A stretch of 64,000 bases of DNA from contig JAMKCF010000051.1 in assembly GCA_023634235.1 (NCBI GenBank), positions 584,773-648,772 of the forward strand, read 5' to 3'. A model generated the notes under the pieces. That model was given only the letters and a program-made list of their open reading frames with translations, searched no databases and was not told the origin of the DNA. Source of the DNA: Pisaster brevispinus. Its lineage: Eukaryota; Echinodermata; Asteroidea; Forcipulatida; Asteriidae. The position numbers and the translations under genes were made by a program. Of this stretch, positions 13,127 through 26,386 are shown piece by piece (the stretch's first letter is position 1; the number at the start of each line of letters is the position of its first letter).

Positions 13127-16100
13127 TTGACCTGGCTCTGCCTTAGGTATCCCTGCATCCGAAAATTTCACTTTTACGGCCGCTGCGGGCAGGCTTCACA
13201 CCGGAAAAGACCGACAAGCGGGGACACTACAAACCCCCCGCAAAACATCTTTAACGCGTTTTTGCTGTCGAAGAGACAAAAACCAAATAAGGATGGTCAA
13301 ATCACCCTCAAGGCAATATCGGATCTGCACAAATTTAATACCACCGTAAAGCCCGTCTCAAGGGCTCTCTCTCCCGTGAATTTGGGCTCGCTGGCGATTC
13401 TGTAGGCGAGGCTAGCGGCCCGGATGTTAGGCCTACCCCTAACAGATATTGAAAAAACCCAGGGGCCGGCTGCGAAGCAAGTCTTGCCGGCCGGGGCAAT
13501 GGCCTGAAAAAAATTCGAGGTGAGTTTGGGAATAACTTCCGATCTAGGAGGGTTAGAGAGATGAATTTTTGACCTGGCTCTGCCTTAGGTATCCCTGCAT
13601 CCGAAAATTTCACTTTTACGGCCGCTGCGGGCAGGCTTCACACCGGAAAAGACCGACAAGCGGGGACACTACAAACCCCCCGCAAAACATCTTTAACGCG
13701 TTTTTGCTGTCGAAGAGACAAAAACCAAATAAGGATGGTCAAATCACCCTCAAGGCAATATCGGATCTGCACAAATTTAATACCACCGTAAAGCCCGTCT
13801 CAAGGGCTCTCTCTCCCGTGAATTTGGGCTCGCTGGCGATTCTGTAGGCGAGGCTAGCGGCCCGGATGTTAGGCCTACCCCTAACAGATATTGAAAAAAC
13901 CCAGGGGCCGGCTGCGAAGCAAGTCTTGCCGGCCGGGGCAATGGCCTGAAAAAAATTCGAGGTGAGTTTGGGAATAACTTCCGATCTAGGAGGGTTAGAG
14001 AGATGAATTTTTGACCTGGCTCTGCCTTAGGTATCCCTGCATCCGAAAATTTGACTTTTACGGCCGCTGCGGGCAGGCTTCACACCGGAAAAGACCGACA
14101 AGCGGGGACACTACAAACCCCCCGCAAAACATCTTTAACGCGTTTTTGCTGTCGAAGAGACAAAAACTAAATAAGGATGGTCAAATCACCCTCAAGGCAA
14201 TATCGGATCTGCACAAATTTAATACCACCGTAAAGCCCGTCTCAAGGGCTCTCTCTCCCGTGAATTTGGGCTCGCTGGCGATTCTGTAGGCGAGGCTAGC
14301 GGCCCGGATGTTAGGCCTACCCCTAACAGATATTGAAAAAACCCAGGGGCCGGCTGCGAAGCAAGTCTTGCCGGCCGGGGCAATGGCCTGAAAAAAATTT
14401 GAGGTGAGTTTGGGAATAACTTCCGATCTAGGAGGGTTAGAGAGATGAATTTTTGACCTGGCTCTGCCTTAGGTATCCCTGCATCCGAAAATTTGACTTT
14501 TACGGCCGCTGTGGGCAGGCTTCACACCGGAAAAGACCGACAAGCGGGGACACTACAAACCCCCCGCAAAACATCTTTAACGCGTTTTTGCTGTCGAAGA
14601 GACAAAAACTAAATAAGGATGGTCAAATCACCCTCAAGGCAATATCGGATCTGCACAAATTTAATACCACCGTAAAGCCCGTCTCAAGGGCTCTCTCTCC
14701 CGTGAATTTGGGCTCGCTGGCGATTCTGTAGGCGAGGCTAGCGGCCCGGATGTTAGGCCTACCCCTAACAGATATTGAAAAAACCCAGGGGCCGGCTGCG
14801 AAGCAAGTCTTGCCGGCCGGGGCAATGGCCTGAAAAAAATTCGAGGTGAGTTTGGGAATAACTTCCGATCTAGGAGGGTTAGAGAGATGAATTTTTGACC
14901 TGGCTCTGCCTTAGGTATCCCTGCATCCGAAAATTTCACTTTTACGGCCGCTGCGGGCAGGCTTCACACCGGAAAAGACCGACAAGTGGGGACACTACAA
15001 ACCCCCCACAAAACATCTTTAACGCGTTTTTGCTGTCGAAGAGACAAAAACCAAATAAGGATGGTCAAATCACCCTCAAGGCAATATCGGATCTGCACAA
15101 ATTTAATACCACCGTAAAGCCCGTCTCAAGGGCTCTCTCTCCCGTGAATTTGGGCTCGCTGGCGATTCTGTAGGCGAGGCTAGCGGCCCGGATGTTAGGC
15201 CTACCCCTAACAGATATTGAAAAAACCCAGGGGCCGGCTGCGAAGCAAGTCTTGCCGGCCGGGGCAATGGCCTGAAAAAAATTCGAGGTGAGTTTGGGAA
15301 TAACTTCCGATCTAGGAGGGTTAGAGAGATGAATTTTTGACCTGGCTCTGCCTTAGGTATCCCTGCATCCGAAAATTTCACTTTTACGGCCGCTGCGGGC
15401 AGGCTTCACACCGGAAAAGACCGACAAGCGGGGACACTACAAACCCCCCGCAAAACATCTTTAACGCGTTTTTGCTGTCGAAGAGACAAAAACCAAATAA
15501 GGATGGTCAAATCACCCTCAAGGCAATATCGGATCTGCACAAATTTAATACCACCGTAAAGCCCGTCTCAAGGGCTCTCTCTCCCGTGAATTTGGGCTCG
15601 CTGGCGATTCTGTAGGCGAGGCTAGCGGCCCGGATGTTAGGCCTACCCCTAACAGATATTGAAAAAACCCAGGGGCCGGCTGCGAAGCAAGTCTTGCCGG
15701 CCGGGGCAATGGCCTGAAAAAAATTCGAGGTGAGTTTGGGAATAACTTCCGATCTAGGAGGGTTAGAGAGATGAATTTTTGACCTGGCTCTGCCTTAGGT
15801 ATCCCTGCATCCGAAAATTTCACTTTTACGGCCGCTGCGGGCAGGCTTCACACCGGAAAAGACCGACAAGTGGGGACACTACAAACCCCCCACAAAACAT
15901 CTTTAACGCGTTTTTGCTGTCGAAGAGACAAAAACCAAATAAGGATGGTCAAATCACCCTCAAGGCAATATCGGAACTGCACAAATTTAAAACCACCGTA
16001 AAGCCCGTCTCAAGGGCTCTCTCTCCCGTGAATTTAGGCTCGCTGGCGATTCTGTAGGCGAGGCTAGCGGCCCGGATGTTAGGCCTACCCCTAACAGATA

Positions 16101-17546
16101 TTGAAAAAACCCAGGGGCCGGCTGCGAAGCAAGTCTTGCCGGCCGGGGCAATGGCCTGAAAAAAATTCGAGGTGAGTTTGGGAATAACTTCCGATCGAGG
16201 AGGGTTAGAGAGATGAATTTTTGACCTGGCTCTGCCTTAGGTATCCCTGCATCCGAAAATTTAACTTTTACGGCCGCTGCGGGCAGGCTTCACACCGGAA
16301 AAGACCGACAAGCGGGGACACTACAAACCCCCCGCAAAACATCTTTAACGCGTTTTTGCTGTCGAAGAGACAAAAACCAAATAAGGATGGTCAAATCACC
16401 CTCAAGGCAATATCGGATCTGCACAAATTTAATACCAACGTAAAGCCCGTCTCAAGGGCTCTCTCTCAAGTGAATTTGGGCTCGCTGGCGATTCTGTAGG
16501 CGAGGCTAGCGGCCCGGATGTTAGGCCTACCCCTAACAGATATTGAACAAACCCAGGGGCCGGCTGCGAAGCAAGTCTTGCCGGCCGGGGCAATGGCCTG
16601 AAAAAAATTCGAGGTGAGTTTGGGAATAACTTCCGATCTAGGAGGGTTAGAGAGATGAATTTTTGACCTGGCTCTGGCTTAGGTATCCCTGCATCCGAAA
16701 ATTTGACTTTTACGGCCGCTGCGGGCAGACTTCACACCGGAAAAGACCGACAAGCGGGGACACTACAAACCCCCCGCAAAACATCTTTAACGTGTTTTTG
16801 CTGTCGAAGAGACAAAAACCAAATAAGGATGGTCAAATCACCCTCAAGGCAATATCGGATCTGCACAAATTTAAAACCACCGTAAAGCCCGTCTCAAGGG
16901 CTCTCTCTCCCGTGAATTTGGGCTTGCTGGCGATTCTGTAGGCGAGGCTAGCGGCCCGGATGTTAGGCCTACCCCTAACAGATATTGAACAAACCCAGGG
17001 GCCGGCTGCGAAGCAAGTCTTGCCGGCCGGGGCAATGGCCTGAAAAAAATTCGAGGTGAGTTTGGGAATAACTTCCGATCTAGGAGGGTTAGAGAGATGA
17101 ATTTTTGACCTGGCTCTGGCTTAGGTATCCCTGCATCCGAAAATTTGACTTTTACGGCCGCTGCGGGCAGACTTCACACCGGAAAAGACCGACAAGCGGG
17201 GACACTACAAACCCCCCGCAAAACATCTTTAACGCGTTTTTGCTGTCGAAGAGACAAAAACCAAATAAGGATGGTCAAATCACCCTCAAGGCAATATCGG
17301 ATCTGCACAAATTTAAAACCACCGTAAAGCCCGTCTCAAGGGCTCTCTCTCCCGTGAATTTGGGCTTGCTGGCGATTCTGTAGGCGAGGCTAGCGGCCCG
17401 GATGTTAGGCCTACCCCTAACAGATATTGAAAAAACCCAGGGGCCGGCTGCGAAGCAAGTCTTGCCGGCCGGGGCAATGGCCTGAAAAACATTCGAGGTG
17501 AGTTTGGGAATAACTCCCGATCTAGGAGGGTTAGAGAGATGAATTT
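13127..17546 (+). repeat. Transitional 442-bp monomers of array 1 (A/B mosaics)
   Basis: From about 13.1 kb strict alternation is lost. Most monomers are 442 bp and combine B-type heads (TTTCACTTTT, ACCAAATAAGG) with A-type centres and tails (TTTAATACC, GTCTTGCC). The two monomers starting near 16663 and 17105 share private changes (CTCTGGCTTAGG, GGGCAGACTTC, GGGCTTGCTGG), so one is a recent copy of the other. The monomers near 14895 and 15779 share a paired change in a hairpin (GTGGGG with CCCCAC). Confidence 0.85.
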
Positions 17547-20500
17547 TTGACCTGGCTCTGCCTTAGGTATCCCTGCATCCGAAAATTTGATTTTTACGGC
17601 CGCTGCGGTCAGGCTTCACACCGGAAAAGACCGACAAGCGGGGACACTACAAACCCCCGCAAAACATCTTTAACGCGTTTTTGCTGTCAAAGAGACAAAA
17701 ACCAAATAAGGATGGTCAAATCACCCTCAAGGCAATATCGGATCTGCACAAATTTAATACCACCGTAAAGCCCGTCTCGAGGGCTCTCTCTCCCGTGAAT
17801 TTGGGCTCGCTGGCGATTCTGTAGGCGAGGCTAGCGGCCCGGATGTTAGGCCTACCCCTAACAGATATTGAAAAAACCCAGGGGCCGGCTGCGAAGCAAG
17901 TCTTGCCTGCCGGGGCAATGGCCTGAAAAAAATTCGAGGTGAGTTTGGGAATAACTCCCGATCTAGGAGGGCTAGAGAGATGAATTTTTGACCTGGCTAT
18001 GCCTTAGGTATCCCTGCATCCGAAAATTTGACTTTTACGGCCGCTGTCGGCAGGCTTCACACCGGAAAAGACCGACAAGCGGGGACACTACAAACCCCCC
18101 TCAAAACATCTTTAACGCGTTTTTGCTGTCAAAGAGACAAAAACCAAATAAGGATGGTCAAATCACCCTCAAGGCAATATCGGATCTGCACAAATTTAAT
18201 ACCACCGTAAAGCCCGTCTCAAGGGCTCTCTCTCCCGTGAATTTGGGCTCGCTGGCGATTCTGTAGGCGAGGCTAGCGGCCCGGATGTTAGGCCTACCCC
18301 TAACAGATATTGAAAAAACCCAGGGGCCGGCTGCGAAGCAAGTCTTGCCGGCCGGGGCAATGGCCCGAAAACAATTCGAGGTGAGTTTGGGAATAACTCC
18401 CGATCTAGGAGGGCTAGAGAGATGAATTTTTGACCTGGCTCTGCCTTAGGTATCCCTGCATCCGAAAATTAGACTATTATGGCCGCTGTGGGCAGGCTTC
18501 ACACCGGAAAAGACCGACAAGCGGGGACACTACAAACCCCCCGCAAAACATCTTTAACGCGTTTTTGCTGTCAAAGAGACAAAAACCAAATAAGGATGGT
18601 CAAATCACCCTCAAGGCAATATCGGATCTGCACAAATTTAATACCACCGTAAAGCCCGTCTCAAGGGCTCTCTCTCCCGTGAATTTGGGCTAGCTGGCGA
18701 TTCTGTAGGCGAGGCTAGCGGCCCGGATGTTAGGCCTACCCCTAACAGATATTGAAAAAACCCAGGGGCCGGCTGCGAAGCAAGTCTTGACTGCCGGAGC
18801 AACGGCCTGAAAAAAATTCGAGGTGAGTTTGGGAATAACTCCCGATCTAGGAGGGCTAGAGAGATGAATTTTTGACCTGGCTCTGCCTTAGGTATCCCTG
18901 CATCCGAAAATTTGACTTTTACGGCCGCTGCGGGCAGGCTTCACACCGGAAATGACCGACAAGCGGGGACACTACAAACCCCCCGCAAAACATCTTTAAC
19001 GCGTTTTTGCTGTCAAAGAGACAAAAACCAAATAAGGATGGTCAAATCACCCTCAAGGCAATATCGGATCTGCACAAATTTAATACCACCGTAAAGCCCG
19101 TCTCGAGGGCTCTCTCTCCCGTGAATTTGGGCTCGCTGGCGATTCTGTAGGCGAGGCTAGCGGCCCGGATGTTAGGCCTACCCCTAACAGATATTGAAAA
19201 AACCCAGGGGCCGGCTGCGAAGCAAGTCTTGCCTGCCGGGGCAATGGCCTGAAAAAAATTCGAGGTGAGTTTGGGAATAACTCCCGATCTAGGAGGGCTA
19301 GAGAGATGAATTTTTGACCTGGCTCTGCCTTAGGTATCCCTGCATCCGAAAATTTGACTTTTACGGCCGCTGTCGGCAGGCTTCACACCGGAAAAGACCG
19401 ACAAGCGGGGACACTACAAACCCCCCTCAAAACATCTTTAACGCGTTTTTGCTGTCAAAGAGACAAAAACCAAATAAGGATGGTCAAATCACCCTCAAGG
19501 CAATATCGGATCTGCACAAATTTAATACCACCGTAAAGCCCGTCTCAAGGGCTCTCTCTCCCGTGAATTTGGGCTCGCTGGCGATTCTGTAGGCGAGGCT
19601 AGCGGCCCGGATGTTAGGCCTACCCCTAACAGATATTGAAAAAACCCAGGGGCCGGCTGCGAAGCAAGTCTTGCCGGCCGGGGCAATGGCCTGAAAAAAA
19701 ATTCGAGGTGAGTTTGGGAATAACTTCCGATCTAGGAGGGTTAGAGAGATGAATTTTTGACCTGGCTCTGCCTTAGGTATCCCTGCATCCGAAAATTTGA
19801 CTTTTACGGCCGCTGTCGGCAGGCTTCACACCGGAAAAGACCGACAAGCGGGGACACTACAAACCCCCCGCAAAACATCTTTAACGCGTTTTTGCTGTCA
19901 AAGAGACAAAAACTAAATAAGGATGGTCAAATCACCCTCAAGGCAATATCGGATCTGCACAAATTTAATACCACCGTAAAGCCCGTCTCAAGGGCTCTCT
20001 ATGTCGTGAATTTGGGCTCGCTGGCGATTCTGTAGGCGAGGCTAGCGGCCCGGATGTTAGGCCTACCCCTAACAGATATTGAAAAAACCCAGGGGCCGGC
20101 TGCGAAGCAAGTCTTGCCGGCCGGGGCAATGGCCTGAAAAAAATTCGAGGTGAGTTTGGGAATAACTTCCGATCTAGGAGGGTTAGAGAGATGAATTTTT
20201 GACCTTGCTCTGCCTTAGGTATCCCTGCATCCGAAAATTTGACTTTTACGGCCGCTGCGGGCAGGCTTCACACCGGAAAAGACCGACAAGCGGGGACACT
20301 ACAAACCCCCCGCAAAACATCTTTAACGCGTTTTTGCTGTCAAAGAGACAAAAACTAAATAAGGATGGTCAAATCACCCTCAAGGCAATATCGGATCTGC
20401 ACAAATTTAATACCACCGTAAAGCCCGTCTCAAGGGCTCTCTATCTCGTGAATTTGGGCTCGCTGGCGATTCTGTAGGCGAGGCTAGCGGCCCGGATGTT

Positions 20501-21964
20501 AGGCCTACCCCTAACAGATATTGAAAAAACCCAGGGGCCGGCTGCGAAGCAAGTCTTGCCGGCCGGGGCAATGGCCTGAAAAAAATTCGAGGTGAGTTTG
20601 GGAATAACTTCCGATCTAGGAGGGTTAGAGAGATGAATTTTTGACCTGGCTCTGCCTTAGGTATCCCTGCATCCGAAAATTTGACTTTTACGGCCGCTGC
20701 GGGCAGGCTTCACACCGGAAAAGACCGACAAGCGGGGACACTACAAACCCCCCTCAAAACATCTTTAACGCGTTTTTGCTGTCAAAGAGACAAAAACTAA
20801 ATAAGGATGGTCAAATCACCCTCAAGGCAATATCGGATCTGCACAAATTTAATACCACCGTAAAGCCCGTCTCAAGGGCTCTCTCTCCCGTGAATTTGGG
20901 CTCGCTGGCGATTCTGTAGGCGAGGCTAGCGGCCCGGATGTTAGGCCTACCCCTAACAGATATTGAAAAAACCCAGGGGCCGGCTGCGAAGCAAGTCTTG
21001 CCGGCCGGGGCAATGGCCTGAAAAAAATTCGAGGTGAGTTTGGGAATAACTTCCGATCTAGGAGGGTTAGAGAGATGAATTTTTGACCTGGCTCTGCCTT
21101 AGGTATCCCTGCATCCGAAAATTTTACTTTTACGGCCGCTGCGGGCAGGCTTCACACCGGAAAAGACCGACAAGCGGGGACACTACAAACCCCCCGCAAA
21201 ACATCTTTAACGCGTTTTTGCTGTCAAAGAGACAAAACTAAATAAGGATGGTCAAATCACCCTCAAGGCAATATCGGATCTGCACAAATTTAATACCACC
21301 GTAAAGCCCGTCTCAAGGGCTCTCTCTCCCGTGAATTTGGGCTCGCTGGCGATTCTGTAGGCGAGGCTAGCGGCCCGGATGTTAGGCCTACCCCTAACAG
21401 ATATTGAAAAAACCCAGGGGCCGGCTGCGAAGCAAGTCTTGCCGGCCGGGGCAATGGCCTGAAAAAAATTCGAGGTGAGTTTGGGAATAACTTCCGATCT
21501 AGGAGGGTTAGAGAGATGAATTTTTGACCTGGCTCTGCCTTAGGTATCCCTGCATCCGAAAATTTTACTTTTACGGCCGCTGCGGGCAGGCTTCACACCG
21601 GAAAAGACCGACAAGCGGGGACACTACAAACCCCCCGCAAAACATCTTTAACGCGTTTTTGCTGTCAAAGAGACAAAACTAAATAAGGATGGTCAAATCA
21701 CCCTCAAGGCAATATCGGATCTGCACAAATTTAATACCACCGTAAAGCCCGTCTCAAGGGCTCTCTATCTTGTGAATTTGGGCTCGCTGGCGATTCTGTA
21801 GGCGAGGCTAGCGGCCCGGATGTTAGGCCTACCCCTAACAGATATTGAAAAAACCCAGGGGCCGGCTGCGAAGCAAGTCTTGCCGGCCGGGGCAATGGCC
21901 TGAAAAAAATTCGAGGTGAGTTTGGGAATAACTTCCGATCTAGGAGGGTTAGAGAGATGAATTT
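17547..21964 (+). repeat. Array 1 section with the CTGTCAAAGAG variant and a partial 1326-bp trimer
   Basis: From about 17690 the monomers carry CTGTCAAAGAG instead of CTGTCGAAGAG, marking a different sublineage. Monomers near 17547 and 18872 share GTCTCGAGGGC and CTTGCCTGCCGGG. Monomers near 17988 and 19314 share GCTGTCGGCAGG and CCCCCCTCAAAAC. These pairs are about three monomers apart (1325-1326 bp), but the third members (18430 and 19757) differ, so the trimer is only partly conserved. Near 20000, 20440 and 21770 the usual CTCTCTCCCGTG is replaced by CTCTATGTCGTG, CTCTATCTCGTG and CTCTATCTTGTG. Confidence 0.8.
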
Positions 21965-24900
21965 TTGACCTGGCTCTGCCTTAGGTATCCCTGCATCCGA
22001 AAATTTGACTTTTACGGCCGCTGCTGGCAGGCTTCACACCGGAAAAGACCGACAAGCGGGGACACTACAAACCCCCCGCAAAACATCTTTAACGCGTTTT
22101 TGCTGTCAAAGAGACAAAAACTAAATAAGGATGGTCAAATCACCCTCAAGGCAATATCGGATCTGCACAAATTTAATACCACCATAAAGCCCGTCTCAAG
22201 GGCTCTCTCTCCCGTGAATTTGGGCTCGCTGGCGATTCTGTAGACGAGGCTAGCGGCCCGGATGTTAGGCCTACCCCTAACAGATATTGAAAAAAACCAG
22301 GGGCCGGCTGCGAAGCAAGTCTTGCCGGCCGGGGCAATGGCCTGAAAAAAATTCGAGGTGAGTTTGGGAATAACTTCCGATCTAGGAGGGTTAGAGAGAT
22401 GAATTTTTGACCTGGCTCTGCCTTAGGTATCCCTGCATCCGAAAATTTGACTTATACGGCCGCTGCGGGCAGGCTTCACATCGGAAAAGACCGACAAGCT
22501 GGGACACTACAAACCCCCCGCAAAACATCTTTAACGCGTTTTTGCTGTCAAAGAGACAAAAACTAAATAAGGATGGTCAAATCACCCTCAAGGCAATATC
22601 GGATCTGCACAAATTTAATACCACCATAAAGCCCGTCTCAAGGGCTCTCTCTCCCGTGAATTTGGGCTCGCTGGCGATTCTGTAGGCGAGGCTAGCGGCC
22701 CGGATGTTAGGCCTACCCCTAACAGATATTGAAAAAAACCAGGGGCCGGCTGCGAAGCAAGTCTTGCCGGCCGGGGCAATGGCCTGAAAAAAATTCGAGG
22801 TGAGTTTGGGAATAACTTCCGATCTAGGAGGGTTAGAGAGATGAATTTTTGACCTGGCTCTGCCTTAGGTATCCCTGCATCCGAAAATTTGACTTATACG
22901 GCCGCTGCGGGCAGGCTTCACATCGGAAAAGACCGACAAGCTGGGACACTACAAACCCCCCGCAAAACATCTTTAACGCGTTTTTGCTGTCAAAGAGACA
23001 AAAACTAAATAAGGATGGTCAAATCACCCTCAAGGCAATATCGGATCTGCACAAATTTAATACCACCATAAAGCCCGTCTCAAGGGCTCTCTCTCCCGTG
23101 AATTTGGGCTCGCTGGCGATTCTGTAGGCGAGGCTAGCGGCCCGGATGTTAGGCCTACCCCTAACAGATATTGAAAAAAACCAGGGGCCGGCTGCGAAGC
23201 AAGTCTTGCCGGCCGGGGCAATGGCCTGAAAAAAATTCGAGGTGAGTTTGGGAATAACTTCCGATCTAGGAGGGTTAGAGAGATGAATTTTTGACCTGGC
23301 TCTGCCTTAGGTATCCCTGCATCCGAAAATTTGACTTATACGGCCGCTGCGGGCAGGCTTCACATCGGAAAAGACCGACAAGCTGGGACACTACAAACCC
23401 CCCGCAAAACATCTTTAACGCGTTTTTGCTGTCAAAGAGACAAAAACTAAATAAGGATGGTCAAATCACCCTCAAGGCAATATCGGATCTGCACAAATTT
23501 AATACCACCATAAAGCCCGTCTCAAGGGCTCTCTCTCCCGTGAATTTGGGCTCGCTGGCGATTCTGTAGGCGAGGCTAGCGGCCCGGATGTTAGGCCTAC
23601 CCCTAACAGATATTGAAAAAAACCAGGGGCCGGCTGCGAAGCAAGTCTTGCCGGCCGGGGCAATGGCCTGAAAAAAATTCGAGGTGAGTTTGGGAATAAC
23701 TTCCGATCTAGGAGGGTTAGAGAGATGAATTTTTGACCTGGCTCTGCCTTAGGTATCCCTGCATCCGAAAATTTGACTTTTACGGCCGCTGCGGGCAGGC
23801 TTCACACCGGAAAAGACCGAAAAGCGGGGACACTACAAACCCCCCGCAAAACATCTTAAACGCGTTTTTACTGTCAAAGAGACAAAAACCAAATAAGGAT
23901 GGTCAAATCACCCTCAAGGCAATATCGGATCTGCACAAATTTAATACCACCGTAAAGCCCGTCTCAAGGGCTCTCTCTCCCGTGAATTTGGGCTCGCTGG
24001 CGATTCTGTAGGCGAGTCTAGCGGCCCGGATGTTAGGCCTACCCCTAACAGAAATTGACAAAACCCAGGGGCCGGCTGCGAAGCAAGTCTTGCCGGCCGG
24101 GGCAATGGCCTGAAAAAAATTCGAGGTGAGTTTGGGAATAACTCCCGATCTAGGAGGGCTAGAGAGATGAATTTTTGACCTGGCTCTGCCTTAGGTATCC
24201 CTGCATCCGAAAATTTGACTTTTACGGCCGCTGCGGGCAGGCTTCACACCGGAAAAGACCGACAAGCGGGGACACTACAAACCCCCCGCAAAACATCTTA
24301 AACGCGTTTTTACTGTCAAAGAGACAAAAACCAAATAAGGATGGTCAAATCACCCTCAAGGCAATATCGGATCTGCACAAATTTAATACCACCGTAAAGC
24401 CCGTCTCAAGGGCTCTCTCTCCCGTGAATTTGGGCTCGCTGGCGATTCTGTAGGCGAGTCTAGCGGCCCGGATGTTAGGCCTACCCCTAACAGAAATTGA
24501 CAAAACCCAGGGGCCGGCTGCGAAGCAAGTCTTGCCGGCCGGGGCAATGGCCTGAAAAAAATTCGAGGTGAGTTTGGGAATAACTCCCGATCTAGGAGGG
24601 CTAGAGAGATGAATTTTTGACCTGGCTCTGCCTTAGGTATCCCTGCATCCGAAAATTTGACTTTTACGGCCGCTGCGGGCAGGCTTCACACCGGAAAAGA
24701 CCGACAAGCGGGGACACTACAAACCCCCCGCAAAACATCTTAAACGCGTTTTTACTGTCAAAGAGACAAAAACCAAATAAGGATGGTCAAATCACCCTCA
24801 AGGCAATATCGGATCTGCACAAATTTAATACCACCGTAAAGCCCGTCTCAAGGGCTCTCTATCTCGTGAATTTGGGCTCGCTGGCGATTCTGTAGGCGAG

Positions 24901-26386
24901 GCTAGCGGCCCGGATGTTAGGCCTACCCCTAACAGATATTGAAAAAACCCAGGGGCCGGCTGCGAAGCAAGTCTTGCCGGCCGGGGCAATGGCCTGAAAA
25001 AAATTCGAGGTGAGTTTGGGAATAACTTCCGATCTAGGAGGGTTAGAGAGATGAATTTTTGACCTGGCTCTGCCTTAGGTATCCCTGCATCCGAAAATTT
25101 GACTTTTACGGCCGCTGCTGGCAGGCTTCACACCGGAAAAGACCGACAAGCGGGGACACTACAAACCCCCCGCAAAACATCTTTAACGCGTTTTTGCTGT
25201 CAAAGAGACAAAAACTAAATAAGGATGGTCAAATCACCCTCAAGGCAATATCGGATCTGCACAAATTTAATACCACCATAAAGCCCGTCTCAAGGGCTCT
25301 CTCTCCCGTGAATTTGGGCTCGCTGGCGATTCTGTAGACGAGGCTAGCGGCCCGGATGTTAGGCCTACCCCTAACAGATATTGAAAAAAACCAGGGGCCG
25401 GCTGCGAAGCAAGTCTTGCCGGCCGGGGCAATGGCCTGAAAAAAATTCGAGGTGAGTTTGGGAATAACTTCCGATCTAGGAGGGTTAGAGAGATGAATTT
25501 TTGACCTGGCTCTGCCTTAGGTATCCCTGCATCCGAAAATTTGACTTATACGGCCGCTGCGGGCAGGCTTCACATCGGAAAAGACCGACAAGCTGGGACA
25601 CTACAAACCCCCCGCAAAACATCTTTAACGCGTTTTTGCTGTCAAAGAGACAAAAACTAAATAAGGATGGTCAAATCACCCTCAAGGCAATATCGGATCT
25701 GCACAAATTTAATACCACCATAAAGCCCGTCTCAAGGGCTCTCTCTCCCGTGAATTTGGGCTCGCTGGCGATTCTGTAGACGAGGCTAGCGGCCCGGATG
25801 TTAGGCCTACCCCTAACAGATATTGAAAAAACCCAGGGGCCGTCTGCGAAGCAAGTCTTGCCGGCCGGGGCAATGGCCTGAAAAAAATTCGAGGTGAGTT
25901 TGGGAATAACTTCCGATCTAGGAGGGTTAGAGAGATGAATTTTTGACCTGGCTCTGCCTTAGGTATCCCTGCATCCGAAAATTTGACTTTTACGGCCGCT
26001 GCGGGAAGGCTTCATACCGGAAAAGACCGACAAGCGGGGACACTACAAACCCCCCGCAAAACATCTTTAACGCATTTTTGCTGTCAAAGAGACAAAAACC
26101 AAATAAGGATGGTCAAATCACCCTCAAGGCAATATCGGATCTGCACAAATTTAATACCACCGTAAAGCCCGTCTCAAGGGCTCTCTCTCTCTCGTGAATT
26201 TGGGCTCGCTGGCGATTCTGTAGGCGAGGCTAGCGGCCCGGATGTTAGGCCTACCCCTAACAGATATTGAAAAAACCCAGGGGGCAGCTGCGAAGCAAGT
26301 CTTGCCGGCCGGGGCAATGGCCTGAAAAAAAATCGAGGTGAGTTTGGGAACAACTCCCGATCTAGGAGGGCTAGAGAGATGAATTT
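21965..26386 (+). repeat. Array 1 section with a 7-monomer (3094-bp) duplication and runs of identical monomers
   Basis: Monomers starting 22407, 22849 and 23291 are essentially identical and share CACATCGGAAAAG, AAGCTGGGAC and ACCATAAAGCC. Monomers 23733, 24175 and 24617 share CATCTTAAACGCG and TTTTTACTGTC. The pair at 21965/22407 recurs at 25059/25501, exactly 3094 bp (7 x 442) away. The first of each pair carries GCTGCTGGCAGG and TGTAGACGAGG, and the second CACATCGG. The sequence therefore records amplification of single monomers followed by a seven-monomer unequal exchange or conversion. Confidence 0.85.
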
